Below are positions 8,039 through 17,026 of a DNA stretch of 64,000 bases, piece by piece. Position 1 is the stretch's first letter; every line of letters starts with the position of its first letter. Location of the stretch: contig NZ_QZVT01000001.1 in NCBI RefSeq assembly GCF_003602275.1, positions 30,567 through 94,566 of the forward strand, given 5' to 3'. The notes below the pieces were generated by a model that had not been told where the DNA came from, made no database searches, and was given only the letters and a program-made list of their open reading frames with translations. The translations under genes and the position numbers were made by a program. This DNA is from Arthrobacter cheniae (GTDB taxonomy: Bacteria; Actinomycetota; Actinomycetes; Actinomycetales; Micrococcaceae).

Positions 8039-8133
8039 CTTGCAAGACCCGGGTTACGGGTCCCGAACCATCGCATCTTCACCACGGCCGGCGGTAGTCC
8101 AACCCGCCGGAACAACGGAAAGCGGGACCAGCA

Positions 8134-9549
8134 GTGGGCTCATCGACAGGCTCCGGCGCCACCCTGGTGGTCGTGGGTGGTGGAGGTTTCCGCGTGCCGC
8201 TGGTCTATCGGGCCCTCGCCGACGGACCGTTCGCAGGGCTCGTGTCCGACGTCGTCCTGTTCGACGCCCAGCAGGAGCGGTCCCATGCGATCGCCCGCGT
8301 GCTGAAGGCAATGCCCCGTGCAGCCGGAGGCCCGGCGCTGTCGGTCCGTGTGGAGACCCGGCTCGAGGAAGCGCTACCCGGAGCGGACATCGTTTTCGCG
8401 GCGGTCCGCAGTGGTGGAACCGAGGGGCGCGTGCTCGATGAGCGCGTCGCCCTGGCCGCCGGACTGCTGGGGCAGGAGACCATCGGTGCGGGCGGTATCT
8501 CCTACGCCCTCCGCTCCATTCCGGACATGATGCACGTCGCTTCCGCGATCCGCGACCTTGCTCCCGACGCCTGGCTCATCAACTTCACCAATCCGGCAGG
8601 CATGGTCACCGAGGCGGTCTCGGCGGTACTGGGTGGTCGGGTCATCGGCATCTGTGATTCGGCATCCGGGCTCGTGGCCCGCGCCGCTCAGGCTGTGGGT
8701 CTTGAGCTGGGTGATTCCCTCGCCGGCGTCGATTACGTAGGCCTCAATCATCTGGGCTGGCTCCGTGGGCTCGACGGCGGCGCAAAGAGCGGGCTCGACG
8801 GCGGCGCGGACGGCGGCGCGGACGGCGGGCGCGACCTTCTTCCCGGTCTCCTGGCTGATCCCGTTCGCCTCGCGGCATTAGAGGAAGGCCGCCTCTTCGG
8901 CCCCGACCTCCTCCGTACTCTCGGCGCCCTGCCCAACGAGTACCTGTTCTACTACTACTTCCATCGGGAGGCGCTGCGCTCCATCCGGAGTGCGGACCGG
9001 ACCCGCGGCGAGATCCTGCGGGACCAGCAGGAGAACCTCTATCCACGCCTCGCCGCGGCCGGTGATCCCTTCGCTGTTTGGGAGGACGCGCGGTGCGAAC
9101 GGGAGTCCGGTTACCTGGCCGAGGCACGCTCGGCGGACGAGGAGCGCGATGAGGCCGACCTCGCGGGCGGCGGATACGAGCGCGTTGCCCTGCAGGTCAT
9201 GCGGTCGCTGTTGACGGACCAGCGGGCGGACCTGATCCTCAACGTGAGGAACGGGCGGACCTTCCCGGGGCTGCCGCAGGACGCCATCGTCGAGGTGCCG
9301 TCCGTGGTGGATGCGGCCGGCGCCAGGCCCCTTTCTACGGCCCCCCTGACGCCACACCAGCTGGGGCTCATGTCCACGGTGAAGGCTGTCGAGCAGGACA
9401 CCATACGGGCCGCGGTGCACCGTGACCGCGACGCAGCCCTCCGGGCTTTCGCCGGGCACCCACTGGTCGACTCGTTCCACGCAGCATCGGCGGTCCTTGC
9501 CGGTTACGAGAAGGAATTCCCGGCATTGCGGGCATCCTGGGTCGGCTGA
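8134..9549 (+). CDS. glycoside hydrolase family 4 (6-phospho-beta-glucosidase type)
   Basis: NAD- and metal-dependent glycosidase of family GH4, 471 aa; the family acts on phosphorylated or free glycosides by an oxidation-elimination route. A Rossmann start (VVVGGGGFR, 13-20), the family motif NFTNPAG (150-156), the metal-ligand Cys in ICDSASG (C174) and His in NHLGW (H206) are all present. The start is a GTG with only a weak ribosome binding site. Residues 212-232 are an Asp-Gly-Gly-Ala run made by a DNA repeat and look like a recent expansion in a loop. The 3' end overlaps the convergent aldolase gene by 46 bp. The exact substrate is not known. Confidence 0.88.
   Translation: MGSSTGSGATLVVVGGGGFRVPLVYRALADGPFAGLVSDVVLFDAQQERSHAIARVLKAMPRAAGGPALSVRVETRLEEALPGADIVFAAVRSGGTEGRVLDERVALAAGLLGQETIGAGGISYALRSIPDMMHVASAIRDLAPDAWLINFTNPAGMVTEAVSAVLGGRVIGICDSASGLVARAAQAVGLELGDSLAGVDYVGLNHLGWLRGLDGGAKSGLDGGADGGADGGRDLLPGLLADPVRLAALEEGRLFGPDLLRTLGALPNEYLFYYYFHREALRSIRSADRTRGEILRDQQENLYPRLAAAGDPFAVWEDARCERESGYLAEARSADEERDEADLAGGGYERVALQVMRSLLTDQRADLILNVRNGRTFPGLPQDAIVEVPSVVDAAGARPLSTAPLTPHQLGLMSTVKAVEQDTIRAAVHRDRDAALRAFAGHPLVDSFHAASAVLAGYEKEFPALRASWVG
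8767..8830 (+). repeat. in-frame short tandem repeat inside the GH4 gene
   Basis: Two copies of a 17-bp block (GGGCTCGACGGCGGCGC at 8767-8783 and 8791-8807) run into 12-bp repeats of GACGGCGGCGCG (8797, 8809, and a partial copy at 8821). The period is a multiple of 3, so the frame is kept. Confidence 0.8.
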
Positions 9550-10304
9550 TCGGACCCCGCCTGGCGTAGCCGCTGTCGAAGCGCGCCGACGCCGAGCGAC
9601 AGCAGGGCTGCGTCCGTGGTGGAGGCGATCCAGTCGAATCCCGCTGCTGCAAGGAGTGCTGCACGTTCAGGAGTGCCGGCGTACGCGCCGGCCAGGATGC
9701 CCGCAGCACGGCAGGCCCGGACGATCCTCGGAAGTGGTGCGTCGTCGCCGGTCGACGCGAGCAGGCCATCCACCTGCAGGCCCAGTGCGAGCGACAGGTC
9801 GAACGGACCCACGAAGACCATGTCCACGCCGGGAACCGCGGTGATCGCCTCGACGGCGTCGAGTCCGGCAGCGGTCTCGATCATCACGGCGCACAGCGGG
9901 ACCGCGTGGTTGCCTGCGTCGGCTCCAGGCGCATACGCGGGCCGGCTGCCATGCAGCGGCCCCCAGCTGCGCGCACCGAGAGGCGGATAGTGGCTCGCAG
10001 TCACGGCCGCCGCGGCGTCGTCCACGCTGTCGACGAGTGGGACGATGACGCCGTCCGCTCCGGCGTCGAGCGCCCGCCCGATGAGCGCGGCATCATTGAT
10101 CGCCACCCGTACGAGCATCGGGGCGGCGTCGATGCTCCGGCGGCAGAGGGTATCGCGGAGCGACCTGTCGTCGAAGTGCCCGTGCTGCGCGTCGAGGCCC
10201 ACCCAGCCGAGGCCCGACGTCGTCAACTCGTTGGTGAGGCGGGGTTCGCCGAGCGTAGCCCAGGCGCCGAGCAGCGGGTCATGGAGGAGTGCCTGATCAG
10301 TCAT
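9504..10304 (-). CDS. HpcH/HpaI-family aldolase
   Basis: Metal-dependent class II pyruvate aldolase of the HpcH/HpaI family, 266 aa. Members cleave 4-hydroxy-2-oxo acids or 2-keto-3-deoxy sugar acids. Visible marks are GWVGLDAQHG near the start, the metal-ligand Glu in MIETAAG and the metal-ligand Asp in VFVGPFDLSLALG. The ATG at 10304 has GGGG 3 nt upstream. The gene converges on the GH4 gene and overlaps its end by 46 bp. With the kinase and glycosidase it forms a sugar-catabolic neighbourhood, although the three genes are not one operon. The substrate is not known. Confidence 0.85.
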   Translation of the reverse strand: MTDQALLHDPLLGAWATLGEPRLTNELTTSGLGWVGLDAQHGHFDDRSLRDTLCRRSIDAAPMLVRVAINDAALIGRALDAGADGVIVPLVDSVDDAAAAVTASHYPPLGARSWGPLHGSRPAYAPGADAGNHAVPLCAVMIETAAGLDAVEAITAVPGVDMVFVGPFDLSLALGLQVDGLLASTGDDAPLPRIVRACRAAGILAGAYAGTPERAALLAAAGFDWIASTTDAALLSLGVGALRQRLRQAGSDQPTQDARNAGNSFS

Positions 10305-10506
10305 GACCCCATTGTTGCCCGGCTGCACCCGCCGCGTCCCCCACGGGCAGGGACCCGCGGGTCAGGGTTCACCCGGAGAAGCGGAACTCCGGCAGTGCAA
10401 CTCCGGGTCCCCACTGCACGACCTCCTTCGGGCGAGCGGAACAGCAGAGGATTCTGGACGAAGTGTCGTGCCTCAGGCTCTTGGCGCCTTGTTCCCATGT
10501 CCTGCA

Positions 10507-10512
10507 TAAAAT
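10507..10512 (+). promoter_or_regulatory. leaderless -10 box
   Basis: TAAAAT ends 6 nt before the GTG at 10519. No -35 box at standard spacing is clear. Confidence 0.45.
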
Positions 10513-10518
10513 GCAGGT

Positions 10519-10815
10519 GTGCGCTATCCCATGCCGACCCCCAGGAAGGGCGGCAGTCTCCTGCTGTACTGGGTGATCGCCCTGCTTACTGCGGTCGCGC
10601 AGCTCATCGCGGGATATTTCTATCTGGTCAGCGGTCTGGCCGCCCCGCTGTGGGCTGTGGCGTTGTTCCTCGTGTGGTGGGTGGTTCTCACACGAGTCGG
10701 CGTGAAGTTGGCGTTACTCCGGTCGTACTGGTTGGTCCTTGTTCCCCTCGTGGCGGTCTCCACGTGGTTCGGCGCGATGTGGGCCGGCGACGCATTCCTG
10801 GGGTGGATGGCCTGA
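10519..10815 (+). CDS. small integral membrane protein, function unknown
   Basis: A 98 aa protein with three hydrophobic segments (about 15-37, 42-60 and 70-90), rich in Trp. The GTG start follows TAAAAT by 6 nt and is probably leaderless. No family is recognised. It stands alone between the aldolase gene and the GNAT gene on the other strand, so context gives no hint of its role. Confidence 0.7.
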   Translation: MRYPMPTPRKGGSLLLYWVIALLTAVAQLIAGYFYLVSGLAAPLWAVALFLVWWVVLTRVGVKLALLRSYWLVLVPLVAVSTWFGAMWAGDAFLGWMA

Positions 10816-10890
10816 GCACCATCGAAGGGGATCCGCCGCGGCCTCGCTGCGTGCATGCCTTCATCCGGACCCGGAGATGCCGGACACGTG

Positions 10891-11400
10891 CTAGAGGAAT
10901 CGATGCATGATGTGCAGTCCGGTGGGCCCGGCGGTGGGGTGGAGGAATGCTCCCGGCACGGTCCCGACGACGGCGAAACCGAGAGACATCCAGAGAGCCA
11001 CCGCCCGCTCGTTCGTCTGCACGACGGCGTTGAACTGCATCGCGGCGTAGCCGGCGAGCCTCGCTTTCTCCAGTACATGACCTGCAAGCGCCCGGCCGAT
11101 ACCCCTTCCTCCGGCGTCGGCCGCGACCAGGAAGGACGCGTTGGAGACGTGGGCGCCGTTACCGCCACGGTTGGCATGTAGCTGTGCGGTGCCGACCACG
11201 CGGTTCGTCGAGGGATCGACGACGACGAAGACGACGAGCGTCGGATCCGGGCCCTCGGAACCGGGGAGCCATTCGAGCCGTGCGGCCACCTCGTCCATGG
11301 ACGTGTCCCAGCAGTAGGTCTCCCCTGCCCGCGCCACCGGCTCCATGATCGCCCAGATGGCGGGCCAGTCCTCGTCACGCGCCACCCTGAACCGGAACAT
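10891..11400 (-). CDS. GNAT-family N-acetyltransferase
   Basis: Acetyl-CoA dependent N-acetyltransferase of 169 aa. The acetyl-CoA pyrophosphate loop is seen as AADAGGRGIGRAL, followed by the helix holding EKARLAGY and a typical C-terminal WMSLGFAVVG strand-turn. The start ATG at 11400 has AGGGGAG 4 nt upstream and overlaps the stop of a 33-codon ORF (TGATG), so translation of the two is probably coupled. It resembles phosphinothricin/amine acetyltransferases, but the substrate cannot be assigned. Confidence 0.87.
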   Translation of the reverse strand: MFRFRVARDEDWPAIWAIMEPVARAGETYCWDTSMDEVAARLEWLPGSEGPDPTLVVFVVVDPSTNRVVGTAQLHANRGGNGAHVSNASFLVAADAGGRGIGRALAGHVLEKARLAGYAAMQFNAVVQTNERAVALWMSLGFAVVGTVPGAFLHPTAGPTGLHIMHRFL

Positions 11401-11501
11401 CAGCTCCCCTGTGCCCTGGTCCATGCATCGAGGTCCGGTTCGACGGCGAACTCGCGATACGGCACTCTCTCGTAACGGTCATCGGCGGGGTAGAGAACCA
11501 T
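11400..11501 (-). CDS. 33-residue ORF coupled to the GNAT gene
   Basis: A 33-codon ORF with AGGA and a GAAGAA spacer before its ATG; its TGA overlaps the GNAT start codon. The N-terminus (ADDRYERVPYR) resembles the extreme N-terminus of YghZ-type aldo/keto reductases, but the barrel sequence does not follow. It may be a genuine small protein, a coupling leader, or the relic of a reductase gene. Confidence 0.45.
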   Translation of the reverse strand: MVLYPADDRYERVPYREFAVEPDLDAWTRAQGS

Positions 11502-11579
11502 TTCTTCATCCTAGGCCAGCAGGTGGTCAGCGCCGGAGCGCACGGAGACCGCTCGCGGAACCCGAAGCACTTGCGGTGG

Positions 11580-12755
11580 TCATGCCGACCGACTGCCCTT
11601 CGAACCCGCGGGCCGGGTGGCCCTGACCGCCCTGTCCCGCCCGCTCGCCTTCGCCGCATAGAGCGCCTGATCGGCCGCGGCGATCGTGGCATCGAGGTCG
11701 TAGTCGTGCGCGTCCAGGGCGGCAATACCGTAGCTCACCGTCGGCATCTCGAGTCGACCAGGTGTCGTGTGCTCCTGGAGCGACAGGCTGACGTCGCGGG
11801 CGATGTCCTCGCTTCGGGAAACCGTTGCGCCGGGCAGCAGGAAGATGAACTCCTCACCGCCATAGCGACCCACGAGGTCGGTGGAGCGGACGGTCTCGGT
11901 GGACACCTCGGCAAAGGCCTTGAGCACCGTGTCGCCCGCCGCATGTCCGTAGGTGTCATTGACCGCCTTGAAGAAGTCGAGGTCCGCGAGGATCAGCGCG
12001 CCCGGGCGGTTGGACCGGGCCAGACGATCCACCTCCTTCTGCGCGAGATCGATGAAACCTGAGCGGTTGAACAGGCCGGTGAGCGAATCACGGTCCGCCC
12101 GGGCGCGGAGGTCCGTGGCGATCTGCTCGGCGCTCAAGGCGGCGGCGCTGAAGGAGACGACGACGAGCAGGACCATGGTGATGAGCGTGGTGATGCCCGA
12201 GCCGAAGTAGGCGGTGAAGACGTAGCCGTCCTGTCCGCCGGCGATGAACGCGATACATCGCCCGGAATACAGGACTGCTACAAGGGCGGAGGCGACCGCG
12301 AGCGGCGCCTCGACACGGCTGTAGCTGCTCGGCAGCCGCCACAGCTCCCAGGATGCAAGGCCGATCGTCAGCGACATCATGCCCAGGTAGACGGGTCCGC
12401 CGGACCACGTGTTCGTGGCGGGGTCGTCCAGTACGGAGGCGAGCAGTGTCAGCAGGGGCGCGGCAGACAACTGCAGCCAGGCGGGTTTGCTGGTTCGGAG
12501 GGTCCTCGCCCCCGCCCACACGCTGACGGTCCCCATGACCAGAAGGGTATTGCCCATCGGGTTGGCCCACACCTGATGAACGGTGCCGTCCAGCAGGTAG
12601 CCGCAGGTCCCCGTGAAGAAGAACGCGATCGCGGCGCACCACCAGGCACTGTAGGCGGACCGTGTCTGGCGGAAGGACACCGTATAGAACAGCACGAAGA
12701 GGGTGATGGCGACGGCGCCGAATGCCACCCGCAGTGTCGTGGTGTCCAGGGTCAT
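11580..12755 (-). CDS. membrane-bound GGDEF protein (diguanylate cyclase)
   Basis: A 391 aa protein with an N-terminal half of about seven hydrophobic segments (residues 8-215) and a C-terminal GGDEF domain (about 220-375). The active-site motif is GGEEF, and an RxxD inhibitory site (RSTD) lies the standard 5 residues before it. It should therefore make cyclic di-GMP from GTP and be subject to product inhibition. The membrane half resembles small-ligand sensor domains, but the signal is unknown. The ribosome binding site is weak (GAGG 13 nt upstream of the ATG). It lies downstream of the trehalose operon behind a hairpin region, so it is probably a separate unit. Confidence 0.9.
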   Translation of the reverse strand: MTLDTTTLRVAFGAVAITLFVLFYTVSFRQTRSAYSAWWCAAIAFFFTGTCGYLLDGTVHQVWANPMGNTLLVMGTVSVWAGARTLRTSKPAWLQLSAAPLLTLLASVLDDPATNTWSGGPVYLGMMSLTIGLASWELWRLPSSYSRVEAPLAVASALVAVLYSGRCIAFIAGGQDGYVFTAYFGSGITTLITMVLLVVVSFSAAALSAEQIATDLRARADRDSLTGLFNRSGFIDLAQKEVDRLARSNRPGALILADLDFFKAVNDTYGHAAGDTVLKAFAEVSTETVRSTDLVGRYGGEEFIFLLPGATVSRSEDIARDVSLSLQEHTTPGRLEMPTVSYGIAALDAHDYDLDATIAAADQALYAAKASGRDRAVRATRPAGSKGSRSA

Positions 12756-12852
12756 GGTCTTGTCGCCGCCTCGTGTCTGCTGGACCCCTCACCGCTCGGT
12801 GACGGGGCCGGCCTCCCTCCGGGAAGGGCCTCCAGCCCAGTATGCAGCAGCG

Positions 12853-12876
12853 TACCGACCCTTCACCCGGTCGGTA
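12853..12876 (-). terminator. hairpin downstream of treZ
   Basis: TACCGACC (12853-12860) pairs perfectly with GGTCGGTA (12869-12876) across an 8-nt loop. A second GC-rich inverted repeat lies near 12785-12808. Neither is followed by a long T-run, so this is a likely but not classical end of the glgX-treY-treZ transcript. Confidence 0.4.
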
Positions 12877-12911
12877 TGCCAGTTCGGTCGACGCCCTTGG
12901 GGAGTTCCGAC

Positions 12912-14666
12912 CTAGGCGGCGGCCAGGCTCAGGACGAGCGAGGCGTGCGCCGGAAGCTGCACCGTGTCGGCAAGCAGCCCCACCCCCTCGACCGTGGCAA
13001 GCAGGACCTCGGCGTCGACGCCGCCCACAGGAACGCTCACCATCCGGTCACTCAGGTTCAGAAGGACGGCGGTGCTGCCCCGGTGGAGGACGATCCAGCG
13101 GTCGTCCTCGTCGAACTCCACCGAGACGCTACCGAAGTCGGCGTCGCGCAGTTCCGGACGGGAGCGGCGCAGGCGGATGAGGTCGCGGTAGGTCGAGAAC
13201 AGGTCTGCATGGTGGCCCTGCCCCAACTCGTTCCAGTCGAGCTTCGCCGAGGCGAACGTCTCCGGGTCCTGCGGGTTCGGAACGTCTTCCGGGCGCCAGC
13301 CCATGCGCTCGAATTCCTTGAGGCGTCCCTCCGCGGTCGCCTTGCCGAGCTCCGGCTCGGGGTGGGAGGTGAAGAAAGGCCACGGAGTCGAGGCTCCGTA
13401 CTCCTCGCCCATGAAGAGCATCGGGGTGAAAGGACCGAGGATGTTGAGCACGGCCGCCTGTGCGAGCTGCGCCGGATTCAGGGTGGCGCTGATGCGGTCA
13501 CCCGCGGCCCTGTTGCCGATCTGGTCGTGGTTCTGAGTGCAGACCACCAGTTGCAGCGGCGTGACGCGGACCGGGTCGATCTCGCGGCCATGGTGCCGTT
13601 CCCTGAAGGAGGAGTAGGTCCCGTTGTGGAAGAAACCCTTCCCGAGGACCTTCGCGAGCGCTCCTACCGAGTTGAAGTCGAGATAGTACCCCTCGGTCTC
13701 ACCCGTGAGGTTGACGTGCACCGCGTGGTGGAAGTCGTCGCTCCACTGGCCGGCGAGGCCATAGCCGCCCACCTCGCGGGACTGGATGAGCCGCGGGTTA
13801 TTGAGGTCGGATTCGGCGATGAGGAACAGCGGCTTGCCGAGTTCTGCGGCGCAGGCGTCGGTCCGCGCACCGAACTCCTCGAGGATGTGTACGGCGCGCT
13901 CGTCATGGAGGGCGTGGACGGCGTCCAGCCGGAGTCCGTCCACGTGGTAGTCCGTGAACCACATGAGCAGGTTCTCGAGCACGTAGTTCCGCACCTCGTC
14001 GGACTGCGGCCCGTCCAGGTTGAGGGAATCGCCCCACGTGTTGGACATCCCCTCCGTCAGGTACGGACCGAACAGTCCGAGGTAGTTCCCGCTCGGGCCG
14101 AGGTGGTTGTAGACCACGTCCTGGATGACGCCGAGGCCCTTCTGGTGGGCGGCGTCGACGAACCGCTGGTATGCCGCCGGCCCGCCGTAGGTCTCCTGTA
14201 CCGCGTACCAGAGGACACCGTCGTAGCCCCAGTTGTGGGTGCCGTTGAAGGCGTTGACGGGCAGCAGCTCCACGTACTGCACGCCGAGGTCCACGAGGTG
14301 GTCTAGCTTGCCGATCGCGGCGTCGAGCGTTCCCTCGGGCGTGAAAGTTCCCAGGTGCATCTCGTAGATGACACCGCCGTTCAGGCCTGGGGACTGCCAC
14401 CCCTCGTCCTGCCACGCGTGAGCCGCGGGGTCGAAGGTCTGCGAGAGCTTGTGGACGCCCTCGGGCTGGCGGCGGGAGCGGGGATCCGGCACGGGGGTGT
14501 CGGATCCGTCGACGAGGTAGCCGTAGGAGACGTCTTCGCTGGTAGCGGGTTCTTCTACCGGCCGCCACCAGCCGCCCTCGCCCTGCGTCATCGGGTGTCG
14601 AGCGCCCTCCACGACGAGCGTGAGGGACTCGGCGCGGGGCGCCCAGACATCGAAGTTGGAACTCAT
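12912..14666 (-). CDS. treZ: malto-oligosyltrehalose trehalohydrolase
   Basis: GH13 enzyme of 584 aa that releases trehalose from maltooligosyl-trehalose made by TreY. It has an N-terminal beta domain ([11 protein letters not shown]) and the GH13 barrel motifs [16 protein letters not shown] (catalytic Asp), IAESDLN (catalytic Glu) and [12 protein letters not shown]-terminal beta domain ends the protein. AGGAGG lies before the ATG at 14666, whose first bases overlap the treY stop (ATGA), so it is translationally coupled to treY. Length and domain order are normal for TreZ. Confidence 0.95.
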   Translation of the reverse strand: MSSNFDVWAPRAESLTLVVEGARHPMTQGEGGWWRPVEEPATSEDVSYGYLVDGSDTPVPDPRSRRQPEGVHKLSQTFDPAAHAWQDEGWQSPGLNGGVIYEMHLGTFTPEGTLDAAIGKLDHLVDLGVQYVELLPVNAFNGTHNWGYDGVLWYAVQETYGGPAAYQRFVDAAHQKGLGVIQDVVYNHLGPSGNYLGLFGPYLTEGMSNTWGDSLNLDGPQSDEVRNYVLENLLMWFTDYHVDGLRLDAVHALHDERAVHILEEFGARTDACAAELGKPLFLIAESDLNNPRLIQSREVGGYGLAGQWSDDFHHAVHVNLTGETEGYYLDFNSVGALAKVLGKGFFHNGTYSSFRERHHGREIDPVRVTPLQLVVCTQNHDQIGNRAAGDRISATLNPAQLAQAAVLNILGPFTPMLFMGEEYGASTPWPFFTSHPEPELGKATAEGRLKEFERMGWRPEDVPNPQDPETFASAKLDWNELGQGHHADLFSTYRDLIRLRRSRPELRDADFGSVSVEFDEDDRWIVLHRGSTAVLLNLSDRMVSVPVGGVDAEVLLATVEGVGLLADTVQLPAHASLVLSLAAA

Positions 14667-16975
14667 GATGCGTCCTCCTGGACCAGTAGCGCTGCGGGGA
14701 GAGTGGCGAAAAGATCGGCTGCGCGGACTGTGCCGCCGGTGACCGGAGATCCCGTCAGCGCGCAGGTGTAGCGTCCGGCGGGAATCTCCACCGTGGTGTC
14801 GCCCCATCCGCCGCGCTGGGCGAGCCCGTACGGCAGGCGCGTGATGAGGGTTACGGCACCGCCGCGGTCGAAACCGAACACGTGGTTCGCGGCTTCGCCT
14901 GCCGGAGCGATCGCGATGTACCCGGTGAACAGCTCCGGGCGGTCGCGGCGCAGCCTGAGGGCCCGGGCCACCACGAGCAGCTTGGCGTGGGCATCCGCTC
15001 CGAGCTGCGGCAGGGCACCGAAGTCGATGTCCGTCAGCACCTGGCGGCGCGCGTCGTAGTCGACCTCGCGTCGGTTGTCCGGGTCCACGAGGGACGTGTC
15101 CCAGAACTCCGTGCCCTGGTACACATCGGGTAGGCCGGGCATGGTGAGCTGGAGCAGCTTGAGGCCGATGGAGTTCGACCAGCCCGCCTGCTGGATCCGT
15201 TCGACGAAAGCGGTCACGAGCGCCGACACGGCAGCGTCGTCGAACGCCGCGTCGACGGCAGCGTGCATGCCGCGCTCGAAGTCCTCGTCGGGGGCGGTCC
15301 AGTGCGTGCTGAGGTCGGCTTCACGCGATGCCTTCTCGGCATAGGCGTGGGCCCGCTCGCGGGTGAGCGGCCATGCCCCGATGAGCGACTGCCACAGCAG
15401 GGGCGCGAACGTCGGGTCGCCGATGGGCGCGAGCTCCTCGAGCTGGGCGAGGATCCGCGTCCACTCGTCCGCGAGCTCGGAGATCACCGAGATGCGCGTC
15501 CGCGTGTCCTCGCTCCGCTTGGTGTCATGCGTGCTGAGCGTGGTCATGGCCAGGGGGCTGTCCGTCTCGCGCTCCAGCAGCCGCCGGTGGAGTTCCAGCG
15601 GATCCAGCGAGAAGATGCCAGGATCCGCGCCGACCTCGTTGAGCGAGACGAGACGCGAGTACCGGTAGAACGCCGTGTCCTCCACGCCCTTGGCCATGAC
15701 CATGCCGGAGGTCTGCTGGAAGCGTCGCGCCAGCTCGGTGAGCTCGCCCTCCCCTTCGAGGAACGGATTCAGGAGCGGGTGGAGCGCGGCGATGGTGTCC
15801 GCGAGGTCGGGCCGCCGCACCTGGGCGTCCCGCACGGCCTCCGCGAGGTACTCGGCACCGCCGGGGAGGTAGCTGCGGTAGACCGGGAAGCACGTGAGCA
15901 GTTCGGCGATGGCGTCCGCTGCCGACCCGGCGTCGAGCCCTGCAGCGGAAGGGACGAGACGCGCCAGCCTCAGTACCTCGGAGCGGAGGATCCCGTCGGC
16001 GATCCCGCGCTTGGTCCCGTGGATCATCTCGTGGAACGGATCGACCGGCACCGAGGCCGTCAGGACGTGCTCGCCGGCAGGGTCGGTGAAGAGCCTGTCG
16101 ATGTCCGCCAGCGCGTCGTAGCCGGTGGTCCCCTCGGTGGCCCAGTCCGTCGGAAGCTTCTCCCCCGGCTCGAGGATCTTCTCCACGAGCACGTAGGCGC
16201 CGCCGGTCAGGGTACGGAGGTCCTCGAGGTAGCCCTTGGGGTCCGCGAGGCCGTCGGGGTGATCGATCCGGAGACCGTCCACGAGCCCCTCGTCGAACCA
16301 CCGCTTCACCTCGCTGTGGCTCTCCTGGAAGACCCACGGCACCTCCACGCGAAGGCCCGCGAGGCTGTTGACGCCGAAGAAGCGCCGGTAGTTGAGTTCG
16401 CTGTCCGCGCGGCGCCAGTTCACCAGCTCGTAGTGCTGGCGGGCGTGCACCTCGGCGCCCGTGTCGCCGGGATGCGCTGTGCCCTCGGCGATGGGATACC
16501 GGTTGTCGTAGTAGTGCAGTTCACCGTCGACGACGACGAGCTGCTCGAGTTCGCCGTCGCCGTCGCCGAGGACCGGCACGCGGATGCGCCCGTCATTGGC
16601 GTCCCAGTCCACGTCGAACGCCTCAGCCATGCGCGAGGAGCGGCCCTCCTTCAGGAGCTGCCACCACCACGCATTGTCGGCGGGTGTCTCGATACCCATG
16701 TGGTTCGGGACGATGTCGACGAGGACCCCCATGCCGGCCGCCCGCGCGGCCTCGCTGAGCTCGGCGAGGCCGGCGGGTCCGCCGCGGTCGGGGTCGACGG
16801 TGGTGGGATCGGTCACGTCGTAGCCGTGGCCCGACCCCTTCTCCGCCGTCAGGATCGGCGACAGGTACACCCAGTCCACCCCCAGGTCCTGCAGGTACGG
16901 CACCAGGGCCGCAGCCCGATGCAGGTCGAACTCGCTCCGGATCTGCAGCCGGTACGTCGATGTCGGTGTCAACAC
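14663..16975 (-). CDS. treY: maltooligosyltrehalose synthase
   Basis: GH13 enzyme of 770 aa that isomerises the reducing end of a malto-oligosaccharide to an alpha-1,1 trehalose linkage. It opens with the family hallmark STYRLQI, followed by [20 protein letters not shown] (catalytic Asp), VEKIL (catalytic Glu) and [10 protein letters not shown]. The GTG start has AGGAGG 8 nt upstream. It lies 51 nt after glgX and overlaps treZ by 4 nt. Together the three enzymes make trehalose from glycogen, typically for osmotic or desiccation stress. Confidence 0.96.
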   Translation of the reverse strand: MLTPTSTYRLQIRSEFDLHRAAALVPYLQDLGVDWVYLSPILTAEKGSGHGYDVTDPTTVDPDRGGPAGLAELSEAARAAGMGVLVDIVPNHMGIETPADNAWWWQLLKEGRSSRMAEAFDVDWDANDGRIRVPVLGDGDGELEQLVVVDGELHYYDNRYPIAEGTAHPGDTGAEVHARQHYELVNWRRADSELNYRRFFGVNSLAGLRVEVPWVFQESHSEVKRWFDEGLVDGLRIDHPDGLADPKGYLEDLRTLTGGAYVLVEKILEPGEKLPTDWATEGTTGYDALADIDRLFTDPAGEHVLTASVPVDPFHEMIHGTKRGIADGILRSEVLRLARLVPSAAGLDAGSAADAIAELLTCFPVYRSYLPGGAEYLAEAVRDAQVRRPDLADTIAALHPLLNPFLEGEGELTELARRFQQTSGMVMAKGVEDTAFYRYSRLVSLNEVGADPGIFSLDPLELHRRLLERETDSPLAMTTLSTHDTKRSEDTRTRISVISELADEWTRILAQLEELAPIGDPTFAPLLWQSLIGAWPLTRERAHAYAEKASREADLSTHWTAPDEDFERGMHAAVDAAFDDAAVSALVTAFVERIQQAGWSNSIGLKLLQLTMPGLPDVYQGTEFWDTSLVDPDNRREVDYDARRQVLTDIDFGALPQLGADAHAKLLVVARALRLRRDRPELFTGYIAIAPAGEAANHVFGFDRGGAVTLITRLPYGLAQRGGWGDTTVEIPAGRYTCALTGSPVTGGTVRAADLFATLPAALLVQEDAS

Positions 16976-17026
16976 GTGGGGGTCCTCCTGGGACGGTGGG
17001 TGTGGGTGTACCTGTCGAAGGTGGTG

